A stretch of 5,937 bases of DNA, from assembly GCA_900321955.1 (NCBI GenBank), contig ONXX01000081.1:1-5937 (forward strand), in the 5' to 3' direction. Below the pieces are notes generated by a model, which had not been told where the DNA came from, searched no databases, and saw only the letters and a list, made by a program, of their open reading frames with translations. This stretch comes from an uncultured Bacillota bacterium (GTDB lineage: Bacteria > Bacillota_I > Bacilli_A > Erysipelotrichales > Erysipelotrichaceae). This document shows positions 1 to 5,937 of the stretch, piece after piece (positions within the stretch are counted from its first letter, which is position 1; every line of letters begins with the position of its first letter). Made by a program: the position numbers and the translations under genes.

Positions 1-803
1 AGGTCAAAGGAAAGATCCTGGAATACACCAAGAAGCTGGGCTTAGGCATCGGCATCATCGGCCTGTTCAATATCCAGTTTATCGTCGACAAAAACGAAGA
101 CGTCTATGTCATCGAAGTCAATCCGCGTTCTTCCAGAACCGTGCCGTTCCTGTCCAAGGCGACCGGCTTCCCGTTAGCGGATATTGCCACGGAAGTCATT
201 TTAGGCAAGAGCTTAAAGGAACAGGGCATCTTCGATCTTTACAGCGAAGAAAAGAAGCGCTACTACGTCAAGGTCCCTGTATTCTCTTTCAATAAGATCA
301 AGGGACTGGATGCCTATCTTTCCCCGGAAATGAAATCGACGGGTGAAGCGATCGGCTACGATGACAAGCTCAACCGTGCCTTATATAAGGCCTTACAGGC
401 CTCGGGCATGCATCTGAGGAACTACGGTACGGTCTTTGTGACCATTGCCGATTCCGATAAGGATGAAGCGCTGCCTTTGATCCGCCGTTTCTATGACCTG
501 GGCTTCAACATCGAAGCGACCCGCGGCACTGCCCGTTTCTTGAAAGAAAACGGCATCCGCACCAGGATCTTACAGAAGCTTTCGGTCAACGACGACATCC
601 GCAACTCGATCTCCCAGGGCCACGTAGCCTACGTCATCAATACCAGAGATGTGGCATCGGAAGATGAACTCAACGACGGCGTGGCGATCCGTTTACTGGC
701 GATCGAAAATGATACCAACATCTTCACCTCCCTGGATACCGTCAAGGCGTTGCTGGATGTACTGGAAGAGATCACCCTGAAGGTCTCGGTCATCAACGCG
801 TGA
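1..803 (+). CDS. carB: Carbamoyl-phosphate synthase large subunit, C-terminal part (5' end outside window)
   Basis: The large subunit of carbamoyl-phosphate synthase makes carbamoyl phosphate from bicarbonate, glutamine-derived ammonia and two ATP, feeding pyrimidine and arginine synthesis in the cytoplasm. The first complete codon is at position 3, and 266 residues are visible of a family length near 1,070. Fragment residues 1 to about 60 are the end of the second ATP-grasp domain, with Q25 and the metal-binding E38-V-N40-P-R42 motif, followed by the typical SRTVPF...KATG stretch. From about residue 119 comes the MGS-like allosteric domain. K153, T173, T176, K192, N213 and T214 match by eye the IMP/UMP pocket of the E. 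coli enzyme, so UMP feedback is plausible. The distance from the ExNPR motif to the stop equals that of full-length relatives, so the C-terminus looks intact. The stop overlaps a TGAGG sequence that probably serves pyrK 7 nt downstream. carA is expected upstream, outside the window. Confidence 0.97.
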   Translation, partial: VKGKILEYTKKLGLGIGIIGLFNIQFIVDKNEDVYVIEVNPRSSRTVPFLSKATGFPLADIATEVILGKSLKEQGIFDLYSEEKKRYYVKVPVFSFNKIKGLDAYLSPEMKSTGEAIGYDDKLNRALYKALQASGMHLRNYGTVFVTIADSDKDEALPLIRRFYDLGFNIEATRGTARFLKENGIRTRILQKLSVNDDIRNSISQGHVAYVINTRDVASEDELNDGVAIRLLAIENDTNIFTSLDTVKALLDVLEEITLKVSVINA

Positions 804-810
804 GGTTTTC

Positions 811-1545
811 ATGGAAGAGAAGATCTTTACGATAATTGAAAATAAACTGATCGCCCGCAACACATATCAAATGAAGCTGAAGGGTGAAGACCTTTCTAAG
901 ATCAGACCGGGCCAGTTTGTCAATGTGAAACTGGAAGGCTTTTTCCTGCGCCGGCCGATCTCCGTCTGCAACGTCGAAGATGACGTGCTGACTTTGATCT
1001 ATAAGAAAGTCGGAAGCGGCACAAAAGTCCTTTCTCAAATGAAAGAAGGAAAGCTCAATGTATTAAGCGGCTTGGGCAATGGCTATGACCTGTCTATGAG
1101 CGGCGACAAACCGCTGCTGATCGGCGGCGGTGTGGGTGTACCGCCTCTCTATTTCCTGGCCAGACGTTTAAGGAAAGAAGGAAAGAAACTTACCGTCATT
1201 CTGGGTTTTAATACAAAGGATGAAATCTTCATGAAGGAAGATTTTGAACAGCTGGGCTGTCAGGTGATCATCACCACCGTGGATGGCTCTAAAGGTCATA
1301 AGGGTTTTGTCACCGATGTCATGGAAGATCTGGACTACAGTTATTTCTATACCTGCGGACCGCTGCCGATGTTGAAGGCGGTCTATGCAAAGACAAAGAG
1401 CGAAGGCCAGTTTTCTTTGGAAGAGCGCATGGGCTGCGGCTTTGGTGCCTGCATGGGCTGTACGATCAAGGTCAAGGGCGGCTACAAGCGCGTCTGCAAG
1501 GAGGGCCCGGTTTTTGTGAAGGAGGAACTGCCATGGCAAGAATAA
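811..1545 (+). CDS. pyrK: Dihydroorotate dehydrogenase B, electron-transfer (FAD/2Fe-2S) subunit
   Basis: PyrK takes electrons from the FMN of PyrD and passes them through a [2Fe-2S] cluster and FAD to NAD+, so orotate formation does not need a quinone. The 244-residue protein is slightly shorter than the B. subtilis and L. lactis proteins (about 256-262). An N-terminal ferredoxin-reductase-like FAD domain carries R48-P-I-S51. The nucleotide-binding part has a glycine-rich GGGVGVPPL at 105-113 and CGPLPM at 182-187. At the C-terminus four cysteines, C209-x4-C214-x2-C217-x11-C229, form the cluster site. The last spacing is shorter than in the Bacillus and Lactococcus proteins, which explains some of the length difference. 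The chosen ATG lies 5 nt after a weak TGAGG site overlapping the carB stop, giving likely translational coupling. The last 13 bases overlap pyrD, its functional partner, as expected for a heterotetrameric enzyme. Confidence 0.96.
   Translation: MEEKIFTIIENKLIARNTYQMKLKGEDLSKIRPGQFVNVKLEGFFLRRPISVCNVEDDVLTLIYKKVGSGTKVLSQMKEGKLNVLSGLGNGYDLSMSGDKPLLIGGGVGVPPLYFLARRLRKEGKKLTVILGFNTKDEIFMKEDFEQLGCQVIITTVDGSKGHKGFVTDVMEDLDYSYFYTCGPLPMLKAVYAKTKSEGQFSLEERMGCGFGACMGCTIKVKGGYKRVCKEGPVFVKEELPWQE
1519..1525 (+). promoter_or_regulatory. Ribosome binding site of pyrD, inside pyrK
   Basis: AAGGAGG lies within the last codons of pyrK, 7 nt before the pyrD ATG. This near-perfect Shine-Dalgarno sequence fixes the pyrD start at 1533, despite the overlap with pyrK. 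Confidence 0.85.
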
Positions 1546-2450
1546 AAACTTCTTTGTGCGGCATCGAACTGGACAATCCGATCATACCGGCCAGCGGCAC
1601 CTTCGGCTATGGCTATGAATTTGCCGACCTCTACGATATCGATATTCTCGGTTCCCTGTCTTTCAAGACGACGACGTTGGAAAGCCGCTTTGGCAATCCG
1701 ACACCGCGCATCGCGGAAACAAGCAGCGGCATGTTGAATGCCATCGGTTTGCAGAATCCGGGCGTGGATAAAGTTATCAGGGAAGAACTGCCGAAATTAA
1801 GAAGTTGTTTCCATAAGCCGATCATGGCCAACATCAGCGGTTTTTCGATCGAAGAATATCAGGAAGTGGCCGGAAGATTGGATAAGGAAGAACAGATCGC
1901 TTTTATTGAGGTCAATGTCAGCTGTCCGAATGTCTCCGGCGGCGGCATCCATTTCGGTTCTGATCCGCAAATGGCCAGGAAGGTGACGGAAGCGATCAAG
2001 GAGGTTACAAGTAAACCGATCCTTATCAAACTTTCGCCGAATGTCACCGACATCGTTTCGATCGCCAAAGCCTGTGAAGAGGGCGGTGCCGATGGATTGA
2101 GCCTGATCAATACGCTGATCGGCATGCGGATCGATATCCGAAAAAGAAGACCGATCCTGGCCAACAAGACCGGAGGTCTCAGCGGTCCGGCCATCTTCCC
2201 GGTGGCTGTACGCATGGTCTACCAGGTGGCAAAGGCGGTGAATATTCCGATCGTCGGACTGGGTGGTATAAGTTCCGCGCAAGACGTCGTGGAGATGATG
2301 CTGGCGGGGGCGAGCGCAGTGGAAGTCGGTGCTGCCAACTTTGCCGATCCCTTTGTCTGCAAGAAGATCATTGAAGACCTGCCTCATCTGCTGGATGAGC
2401 TGGGCGTTGAAGATATCAGAGAAATCATAGGAGGAGCGTTAAATGGGTAG
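1533..2450 (+). CDS. pyrD: Dihydroorotate dehydrogenase, class 1B catalytic subunit
   Basis: This FMN enzyme oxidises dihydroorotate to orotate, the fourth step of UMP synthesis, as the catalytic half of the PyrD2-PyrK2 complex. The 305-residue protein is a TIM barrel of normal length. The motif N128-V-S-C131-P-N places a cysteine as catalytic base, which marks class 1; class 2 quinone-linked enzymes use serine. Other family features are SFKT at 43-46 (K45 near FMN), K166 in ILIKLSPN, N193 in LINTL, and the phosphate-binding loop GLGGI at 242-246 followed by VGAANF at 265-270. There is no N-terminal membrane extension, so it is a soluble cytoplasmic protein. The adjacent overlapping pyrK supports class 1B (NAD-linked) over fumarate-linked class 1A. 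Such enzymes let anaerobes make pyrimidines without respiration. The start is set by the AAGGAGG at 1519-1525. Confidence 0.97.
   Translation: MARIKTSLCGIELDNPIIPASGTFGYGYEFADLYDIDILGSLSFKTTTLESRFGNPTPRIAETSSGMLNAIGLQNPGVDKVIREELPKLRSCFHKPIMANISGFSIEEYQEVAGRLDKEEQIAFIEVNVSCPNVSGGGIHFGSDPQMARKVTEAIKEVTSKPILIKLSPNVTDIVSIAKACEEGGADGLSLINTLIGMRIDIRKRRPILANKTGGLSGPAIFPVAVRMVYQVAKAVNIPIVGLGGISSAQDVVEMMLAGASAVEVGAANFADPFVCKKIIEDLPHLLDELGVEDIREIIGGALNG
2429..2434 (+). promoter_or_regulatory. Ribosome binding site of pyrF, inside pyrD
   Basis: AGGAGG is located in the final pyrD codons, 8 nt before the pyrF ATG. It supports the start at 2443, where ATGGGTAG is shared by the pyrF start and the pyrD end. 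Confidence 0.85.
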
Positions 2451-3141
2451 AGATGTAATCGTTGCCTGCGATTTTCCAAGCAAGGAAGAAGTATTGAACT
2501 TTCTGGACAAATTCGAAGGCAAAAAGCCGTTTGTGAAGATCGGCATGGAACTGTTCTATGGCGAGGGACCAACGATCGTCAAAGAGATCAAGGCCAGAGG
2601 CCATAAGATCTTTCTGGATCTGAAACTCCATGACATCCCTAACACGGTCAGGAAGGCGATGAAAGTCTTAAGCCGTCTGGATGTGGATATGATCAACTGC
2701 CATGCGGCAGGCACCAGTGTGATGATGAAGGAAGCCATTGAAGGCTTGAAAAGAGAAGACGGGACCAGACCTTTACTGATCGCGGTCACCCAGCTGACCA
2801 GCACCGATCAGGAAGCGATGGAAAAGGATCTGCTGATCGAAAAGCCGATCGATGAAGTCGTCATGCATTATGCCATGGTTGCCAAGCAGGCAGGGCTTGA
2901 CGGTGTCGTCTGTTCGCCTTTGGAGGCCGGCAAGGTCCATGAAAGCTGCGGCAACGATTTTATCACCGTCACTCCGGGCGTTCGTTTTGCGGAAAATGAG
3001 AAGGGCGACCAGAAACGGGTCATGACCCCGGCACAGGCCAAAGAGATCGGTTCCGACTACATCGTCGTCGGCCGTCCGATCACGGCAGCCGAAGATCCGG
3101 TCGCTGCATATGAGAGAGCTGTAAAGGAGTTTGTTGACTGA
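2443..3141 (+). CDS. pyrF: Orotidine 5'-phosphate decarboxylase
   Basis: PyrF decarboxylates OMP to UMP, the last step of the pathway, using no cofactor. The 232-residue protein has the usual bacterial (group I) length, close to the 239 of B. subtilis. The catalytic tetrad region is clear: D59-L-K61-L-H-D64-I-P-N-T, preceded by the substrate-contacting D10 (in ACDFPS) and K32 (in FVKIGMEL). The phosphate-binding part is at the C-terminal half: TPGVR at 177-181, R192, and VVGRPI at 208-213, ending with R211 as the phosphate-gripping arginine. The start overlaps the pyrD stop by 8 nt and is served by AGGAGG. The stop TGA shares its A with the ATG of pyrE, so the two final-step enzymes, which work in sequence on OMP, are translationally coupled. 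They are fused in UMP synthase of animals and plants; here they are separate proteins. Confidence 0.97.
   Translation: MGRDVIVACDFPSKEEVLNFLDKFEGKKPFVKIGMELFYGEGPTIVKEIKARGHKIFLDLKLHDIPNTVRKAMKVLSRLDVDMINCHAAGTSVMMKEAIEGLKREDGTRPLLIAVTQLTSTDQEAMEKDLLIEKPIDEVVMHYAMVAKQAGLDGVVCSPLEAGKVHESCGNDFITVTPGVRFAENEKGDQKRVMTPAQAKEIGSDYIVVGRPITAAEDPVAAYERAVKEFVD
3123..3129 (+). promoter_or_regulatory. Ribosome binding site of pyrE, inside pyrF
   Basis: AAAGGAG ends 11 nt before the pyrE ATG, a rather long spacing. The TGATG stop-start junction next to it suggests ribosomes also reinitiate after pyrF. A second in-frame ATG at 3159 has no better site and would trim the N-terminus, so 3141 is preferred. Confidence 0.7.
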
Positions 3142-3779
3142 TGGAAGAAGTAAAGAGAATGATTGCAGAAGATCTGCTGGCGATCAAGGCCGTATTCTTA
3201 AGACCGGATGATCCTTTCACCTGGGCAAGCGGCATCAAGTCGCCGATCTATTGTGACAATCGTCTGACCTTGAGTGATGTCAGAGTCAGAGACGATGTGG
3301 AAAACAGCTTTGCCAAACTGATCGCAGAGAAATATCCGGAGGCAGAGGTCTTAATGGGCACTTCCACTGCCGGTATCGCTCATGCGGCGATCACCGGTCA
3401 TCTTATGAAGCTGCCGATGGGCTATGTCCGCTCTTCCAGCAAGGACCATGGCCGCGGCAACCAGATCGAAGGAAAACTGGAAGCAGGCGATAAAGTCGTC
3501 GTCGTGGAAGATCTGATCTCGACCGGCGGCAGCGTCATCGAAGTCGTGGAAGCTTTACGCCAGGCCGGCGCGGAAGTGCTGGGCATTGTTTCCATCTTCA
3601 CCTATGGCATGAAGAAGGGTTTGGATCGTCTGAAAGAAGCCAATATTGAAAACACTTCGCTTTGCGATCTGGATGCCTTATTGAAGGTCGCTGTGGAAAG
3701 CGGCTATATCAGAAGGGACGACGAGGCAAAGATCCTGGCGTTCCGTGACAACCCGAGTGATGAAAGCTGGATCGGATAG
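3141..3779 (+). CDS. pyrE: Orotate phosphoribosyltransferase
   Basis: PyrE joins orotate with PRPP to give OMP and pyrophosphate, the fifth step of UMP synthesis. It is a type I phosphoribosyltransferase, 212 residues, normal for bacterial dimeric enzymes. The PRPP-binding signature spans residues 119-131: four hydrophobic residues, the acidic pair E123-D124, then LISTGGS. The flexible catalytic loop, starting from R97, has K101 and H103-G-R-G followed by NQIEG, with the lysine and histidine that the partner subunit's active site uses. The N-terminal FTWASGIKSPIYCDNR segment (26-41) is the orotate-side hood typical of the family and separates PyrE from other PRTases. It begins at the last base of the pyrF stop. 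Its own amber stop at 3777-3779 is followed after one codon, in the same frame, by pyrB. Confidence 0.97.
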   Translation: MEEVKRMIAEDLLAIKAVFLRPDDPFTWASGIKSPIYCDNRLTLSDVRVRDDVENSFAKLIAEKYPEAEVLMGTSTAGIAHAAITGHLMKLPMGYVRSSSKDHGRGNQIEGKLEAGDKVVVVEDLISTGGSVIEVVEALRQAGAEVLGIVSIFTYGMKKGLDRLKEANIENTSLCDLDALLKVAVESGYIRRDDEAKILAFRDNPSDESWIG

Positions 3780-3782
3780 CTT

Positions 3783-4709
3783 ATGAGACATCTGATCGAT
3801 ATCCTGGATCTGTCAAAAGAAGAGATCGATGAACTGATCACGGTCGCCGATGACATCATTGCCGATCCGAAAAAATACAACGAAGCATGCAAGCACAAGA
3901 TCCTGGCGACGCTGTTTTTTGAACCGTCAACGCGTACCAGACTGTCCTTTGAAAGTGCGATGCTTTCTCTTGGCGGGGAAGTCTTAGGTTTTTCGGAAGC
4001 CCAGTCTTCTTCGGCTTCCAAAGGCGAGAGCGTTGCCGATACGATCCGTACCGTGTCCTGCTATTGCGACATCATCGCGATGCGCCATCCTAAAGAGGGT
4101 GCTCCCTTTGTCGCTTCCAGGGTCTCACAGGTGCCGATCATCAATGCCGGAGACGGCGGTCACAACCACCCGACCCAGACATTGACCGACCTATTGACCA
4201 TACATCGTCAAAAGGGCCGCTTCGATGATCTGACCATCGGCATGTGCGGCGACTTGAAATTCGGCCGCACCGTCCATTCTCTGATCGCTGCCTTATCGCG
4301 CTACAAGAACATCAAGATTGTCCTGATCTCGCCGGACGAGCTGAAGCTTCCTTCCTACATCAAGAAGGATGTCATGGATGCCAATGGCATGACCTACTAT
4401 GAGACCACGGATCTGGAAGAAAAGATGGCGGATCTCGACATCCTGTATATGACCCGCGTACAGAGGGAACGTTTCTTCAACGAAGAAGATTACCTGCGTT
4501 TAAAGGACAGCTATATCCTGACGCCGGAGAAGCTGAAGAATGCCAGAGAGGATCTCAGCATCATGCATCCGCTGCCTCGTGTCAACGAGATCGCGACAAG
4601 TGTCGATGATGATCCGCGGGCGCACTATTTCCTTCAGGTGAAAAACGGCCGCTTCATCCGTATGGCCCTCATACTGAAGCTGCTCAAGGAGGCTGAAAAT
4701 GAACATTGA
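3783..4709 (+). CDS. pyrB: Aspartate carbamoyltransferase, catalytic subunit
   Basis: PyrB condenses carbamoyl phosphate with aspartate to N-carbamoyl-aspartate, the committed step of pyrimidine synthesis. The protein has 308 residues, the standard length. Carbamoyl-phosphate binding is seen in S49-T-R-T-R53 (in FEPSTRTR), the mobile S79-K80 loop from the neighbouring chain, R101 in MRHP, and H129-P-T-Q132. Aspartate-site residues are R163, R225 and Q227 (in MTRVQRERF), and the 262-266 HPLPR loop. The Q-rich RVQ motif rather than an ornithine SMG motif marks ATCase, not ornithine carbamoyltransferase. A regulatory subunit gene overlaps its end by 11 nt, so the enzyme probably forms an E. coli-like holoenzyme of two catalytic trimers and three regulatory dimers. 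The start gives the usual MRHL-type N-terminus. Only a weak GGAT precedes it, so translation probably depends on coupling to pyrE. Confidence 0.97.
   Translation: MRHLIDILDLSKEEIDELITVADDIIADPKKYNEACKHKILATLFFEPSTRTRLSFESAMLSLGGEVLGFSEAQSSSASKGESVADTIRTVSCYCDIIAMRHPKEGAPFVASRVSQVPIINAGDGGHNHPTQTLTDLLTIHRQKGRFDDLTIGMCGDLKFGRTVHSLIAALSRYKNIKIVLISPDELKLPSYIKKDVMDANGMTYYETTDLEEKMADLDILYMTRVQRERFFNEEDYLRLKDSYILTPEKLKNAREDLSIMHPLPRVNEIATSVDDDPRAHYFLQVKNGRFIRMALILKLLKEAENEH
4686..4692 (+). promoter_or_regulatory. Ribosome binding site of pyrI, inside pyrB
   Basis: AAGGAGG sits in the last codons of pyrB with a 6-nt spacing to the pyrI ATG. It fixes the pyrI start at 4699 and suggests that PyrI is made efficiently. 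Confidence 0.85.
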
Positions 4710-5115
4710 TTCGATCGTAAACGGCGTGGTCATTGACCACATCAGTGCCGGCAAGGCGATGCGCTTATACGAACTGCTGGGTTTGGAGAAACTGGATTGT
4801 TCGGTGGCCATCATCAAGAACGTCAATTCCAACCGGATGGGCAAGAAGGACATCATCAAGATCGATGCCGATGTGCCGATCGACTTTGACCTGATCGGTT
4901 ATGTCGATCCGGATGTGACGATCAACTTCATCCGCGATGAAAAGCTGGTGGAGAAAAAGACCGTCACGCTGCCCAAGGAACTGAAGAATGTCCTGTATTG
5001 CAAGAATCCCCGCTGCATCACTTCCGTGGAAAGAGGCCTCGATCACATCTTCAAGCTGACCGATGCCAAAAACAAGGTCTACCGCTGCATCTATTGCGAG
5101 ACCAGGGCGGAATAA
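4699..5115 (+). CDS. pyrI: Aspartate carbamoyltransferase, regulatory subunit
   Basis: PyrI is the non-catalytic subunit that binds ATP, CTP and UTP and tunes the activity of PyrB. It has 138 residues, shorter than the 153 of E. coli because both ends are trimmed: about six residues fewer before the nucleotide site and about seven fewer after the last cysteine. The N-terminal allosteric domain keeps V-I-D13-H14-I, and M-G-K-K50-D-I-I-K54 matches the E. coli lysines that contact the nucleotide. The C-terminal zinc domain has C101-x4-C106-x23-C130-x2-C133, with the same spacing as in E. coli, and should hold one zinc and contact PyrB. Its overlap with pyrB fits matched subunit synthesis. Enterobacteria and many archaea and clostridia have it; the B. 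subtilis operon lacks it. It is the last gene before the terminator. Identification is secure; which nucleotide inhibits is inferred. Confidence 0.96.
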   Translation: MNIDSIVNGVVIDHISAGKAMRLYELLGLEKLDCSVAIIKNVNSNRMGKKDIIKIDADVPIDFDLIGYVDPDVTINFIRDEKLVEKKTVTLPKELKNVLYCKNPRCITSVERGLDHIFKLTDAKNKVYRCIYCETRAE

Positions 5116-5132
5116 GAACGAATAGTCTAAAG

Positions 5133-5167
5133 AATGATGTGTTTCTGATTGAAACCATCATTTTTTT
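5133..5167 (+). terminator. Rho-independent terminator of the pyr operon
   Basis: A hairpin begins 17 nt after the pyrI stop. Left arm AATGATG, one unpaired T, then GTTTC; loop TGATT; right arm GAAAC then CATCATT. This gives 12 base pairs with a single-base bulge, followed by a run of seven T (5161-5167) that overlaps the base of the stem. Only four of the pairs are G:C, so it may be moderate in strength. There is no matching A-run on the left side, so it should act only on the + strand. Confidence 0.88.
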
Positions 5168-5175
5168 GATAGAAT
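5149..5175 (+). promoter_or_regulatory. Candidate promoter of the downstream regulator, inside the terminator
   Basis: TTGAAA (5149-5154, -35-like) and TAGAAT (5170-5175, one mismatch to TATAAT) are separated by 15 bp, which is shorter than the optimal 17. The -35 part lies in the terminator's loop and right arm. If real, transcription would begin near 5182, at or almost at the start codon. The match is by eye in an AT-rich stretch and could be chance. Confidence 0.35.
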
Positions 5176-5186
5176 TTTAAGTGAAG

Positions 5187-5937
5187 ATGAGTGAAAGAAA
5201 AGACAGAAATAATAAACTGATCGTCAGCTTTTTCGGATCTTTTTCGATGAGCTACAATGGGCGGACCATTACCGACAAGGCCAAGAACAGTGAAAATCAG
5301 TTCAACTATCTGATGCAGCTGATCACCCATTTCCCCGATCAGGGCGTCAATAAGAACACATTGATCAATGCGCTGTTTTCCAATCGTGATCTGGTCGATC
5401 CCAATCATGCCATTCACTCCGTCATGTACAACGCCAAGAAACGTCTGGAGTCCTATGGCCTTCCGAAGGTGAATTACTTTGTGGCAAAGGAAGGAAAGTA
5501 TTACTGGACAAAAGAAATCGAGATCATCGAGGATGTAAAAGAATTTGAGGAACTGATCAAAGAAGCTTCCTTAAAGGAAGACGACGATGAAAAGATCGAA
5601 CTTCTGCAGGAAGCGGTCTATCTTTACCAGGGCGATTTCCTGGAACGGCAGATCGGCTTGAACTGGATCACCAGAGAAAACTGGCGCTGCCGCAAACTCT
5701 TTGCGGAAACGGTCAATACCCTGGCAAAACTCTTAAAAGAAAACGGCCGTTACGAGATGCTGGAACGTCTGGGTCTCTATGCGGCAAGAATACAGCCGTT
5801 CTCCGATTGGGAGACTCTGACGATGGAAGCCTTCATCTCCATGGGCAAGACCGAAGCGGCTTACCAGCTCTTTGATGATACGATCGATCTTTATCTGCAC
5901 CAGCAGGGCATCAAGCCTTCCAACCGCATGTTTGATC
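5187..5937 (+). CDS. SARP/BTAD-type transcriptional regulator, N-terminal part (3' end outside window)
   Basis: The reading frame stays open to the window edge, giving 250 residues. Residues 11-108 resemble the OmpR-like winged-helix DNA-binding domain of the SARP/AfsR group: an opening FFGSFSMSYNG strand pair, a helix with NKNTLINALF, a recognition-helix region with HSVMYNAKKRLE (77-88), and a wing ending in GKYYW. Residues 116-250 look like the bacterial transcriptional activator (BTAD) domain, an all-helical TPR-like fold: DVKEFEELI, EAVYLYQGDFL (142-152), W160, and YLHQQGIKPS near the end. It is therefore probably a transcription factor; its target and signal cannot be read. The missing C-terminus may hold more TPRs or a sensor domain. 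An in-frame TAA at 5178-5180 limits the start to GTG 5181 or ATG 5187; neither has a good Shine-Dalgarno site. It sits behind the pyr terminator, so it is not clearly part of that operon. Base composition resembles its neighbours. Confidence 0.8.
   Translation, partial: MSERKDRNNKLIVSFFGSFSMSYNGRTITDKAKNSENQFNYLMQLITHFPDQGVNKNTLINALFSNRDLVDPNHAIHSVMYNAKKRLESYGLPKVNYFVAKEGKYYWTKEIEIIEDVKEFEELIKEASLKEDDDEKIELLQEAVYLYQGDFLERQIGLNWITRENWRCRKLFAETVNTLAKLLKENGRYEMLERLGLYAARIQPFSDWETLTMEAFISMGKTEAAYQLFDDTIDLYLHQQGIKPSNRMFD

Noticed and set aside
141..803. Treating carB as a short gene starting at GTG 141
   Set aside because: The frame is open to the left edge, and the residues before 141 include the ATP-grasp EVNPR motif. 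This is therefore the tail of a full-length CarB cut by the window edge.
1168..1539. 123-codon - strand frame opposite pyrK
   Set aside because: Shadow of pyrK; low-complexity A/H/L-rich translation and no recognisable domain.
1797..2387. 196-codon open frame on the - strand opposite pyrD
   Set aside because: It lies wholly within pyrD, whose motifs are unmistakable. Its translation is rich in H, R and D as expected from reversing this codon usage, and it shows no family motif.
4998..5180. 60-codon + strand frame running from pyrI into the intergenic region
   Set aside because: Most of it is an out-of-frame reading of the PyrI zinc domain and the rest reads through the terminator. No ribosome binding site or conserved feature was seen.
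5127..5417. 96-codon - strand frame across the terminator and the start of the regulator
   Set aside because: It overlaps the terminator hairpin and the winged-helix coding sequence. The translation has no recognisable motif.
1..5937. High density of GATC and CGATCG words
   Set aside because: Explained by the preference for ATC (Ile) and GAT (Asp) codons in adjacent positions. The words follow the reading frames and show no cluster in the intergenic part, so they are not evidence of a regulatory or replication site.

Overview
The window is the 3' part of a de novo pyrimidine (UMP) biosynthesis operon, followed by a terminator and the start of a separate regulatory gene. Everything is on the + strand. 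The order is carB (C-terminal quarter only), pyrK, pyrD (class 1B), pyrF, pyrE, pyrB, pyrI, terminator, then a SARP/BTAD-type transcriptional regulator cut by the right edge. I found no RNA genes, mobile elements, CRISPR arrays or large repeats.

The organism is probably an anaerobic or fermentative member of the Bacillota (Firmicutes). The evidence is the NAD-linked PyrK/PyrD pair, the K-D-F-E gene block typical of Gram-positive pyr operons, strong AAGGAGG-type ribosome binding sites, and moderate GC with many ATC and GAT codons. The combination of a pyrBI-type aspartate transcarbamoylase with a BTAD regulator would fit Clostridia or Erysipelotrichia, but this finer placement is a guess.

Positions 1-5115 are one tightly packed transcription unit. 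Gene junctions are a 7-nt gap (carB/pyrK), 13-nt overlap (pyrK/pyrD), 8-nt overlap (pyrD/pyrF), 1-nt overlap (pyrF/pyrE), 3-nt gap (pyrE/pyrB) and 11-nt overlap (pyrB/pyrI). There is no room for internal attenuators, so transcriptional control must lie upstream of the window. The products make carbamoyl phosphate (CarB), carbamoyl aspartate (PyrB with PyrI), orotate (PyrD with PyrK), OMP (PyrE) and UMP (PyrF). Dihydroorotase (pyrC) and the small CPSase subunit (carA) are not here. Two feedback points can be read from the sequence: the MGS-like domain of CarB (UMP) and the nucleotide-binding PyrI subunit (CTP/UTP/ATP).

Positions 5116-5186 are the only intergenic stretch. It holds a clear intrinsic terminator, and the downstream regulator begins just 20 nt after the U-tract. 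Any dedicated promoter for that regulator must therefore lie within the terminator.

Most of the window is ordinary core metabolism. The points worth a second look are the regulator and its compressed upstream region, the allosteric ATCase at the operon's end, and the pyrE-amber-pyrB junction. I see no convincing sign of a new biological system.
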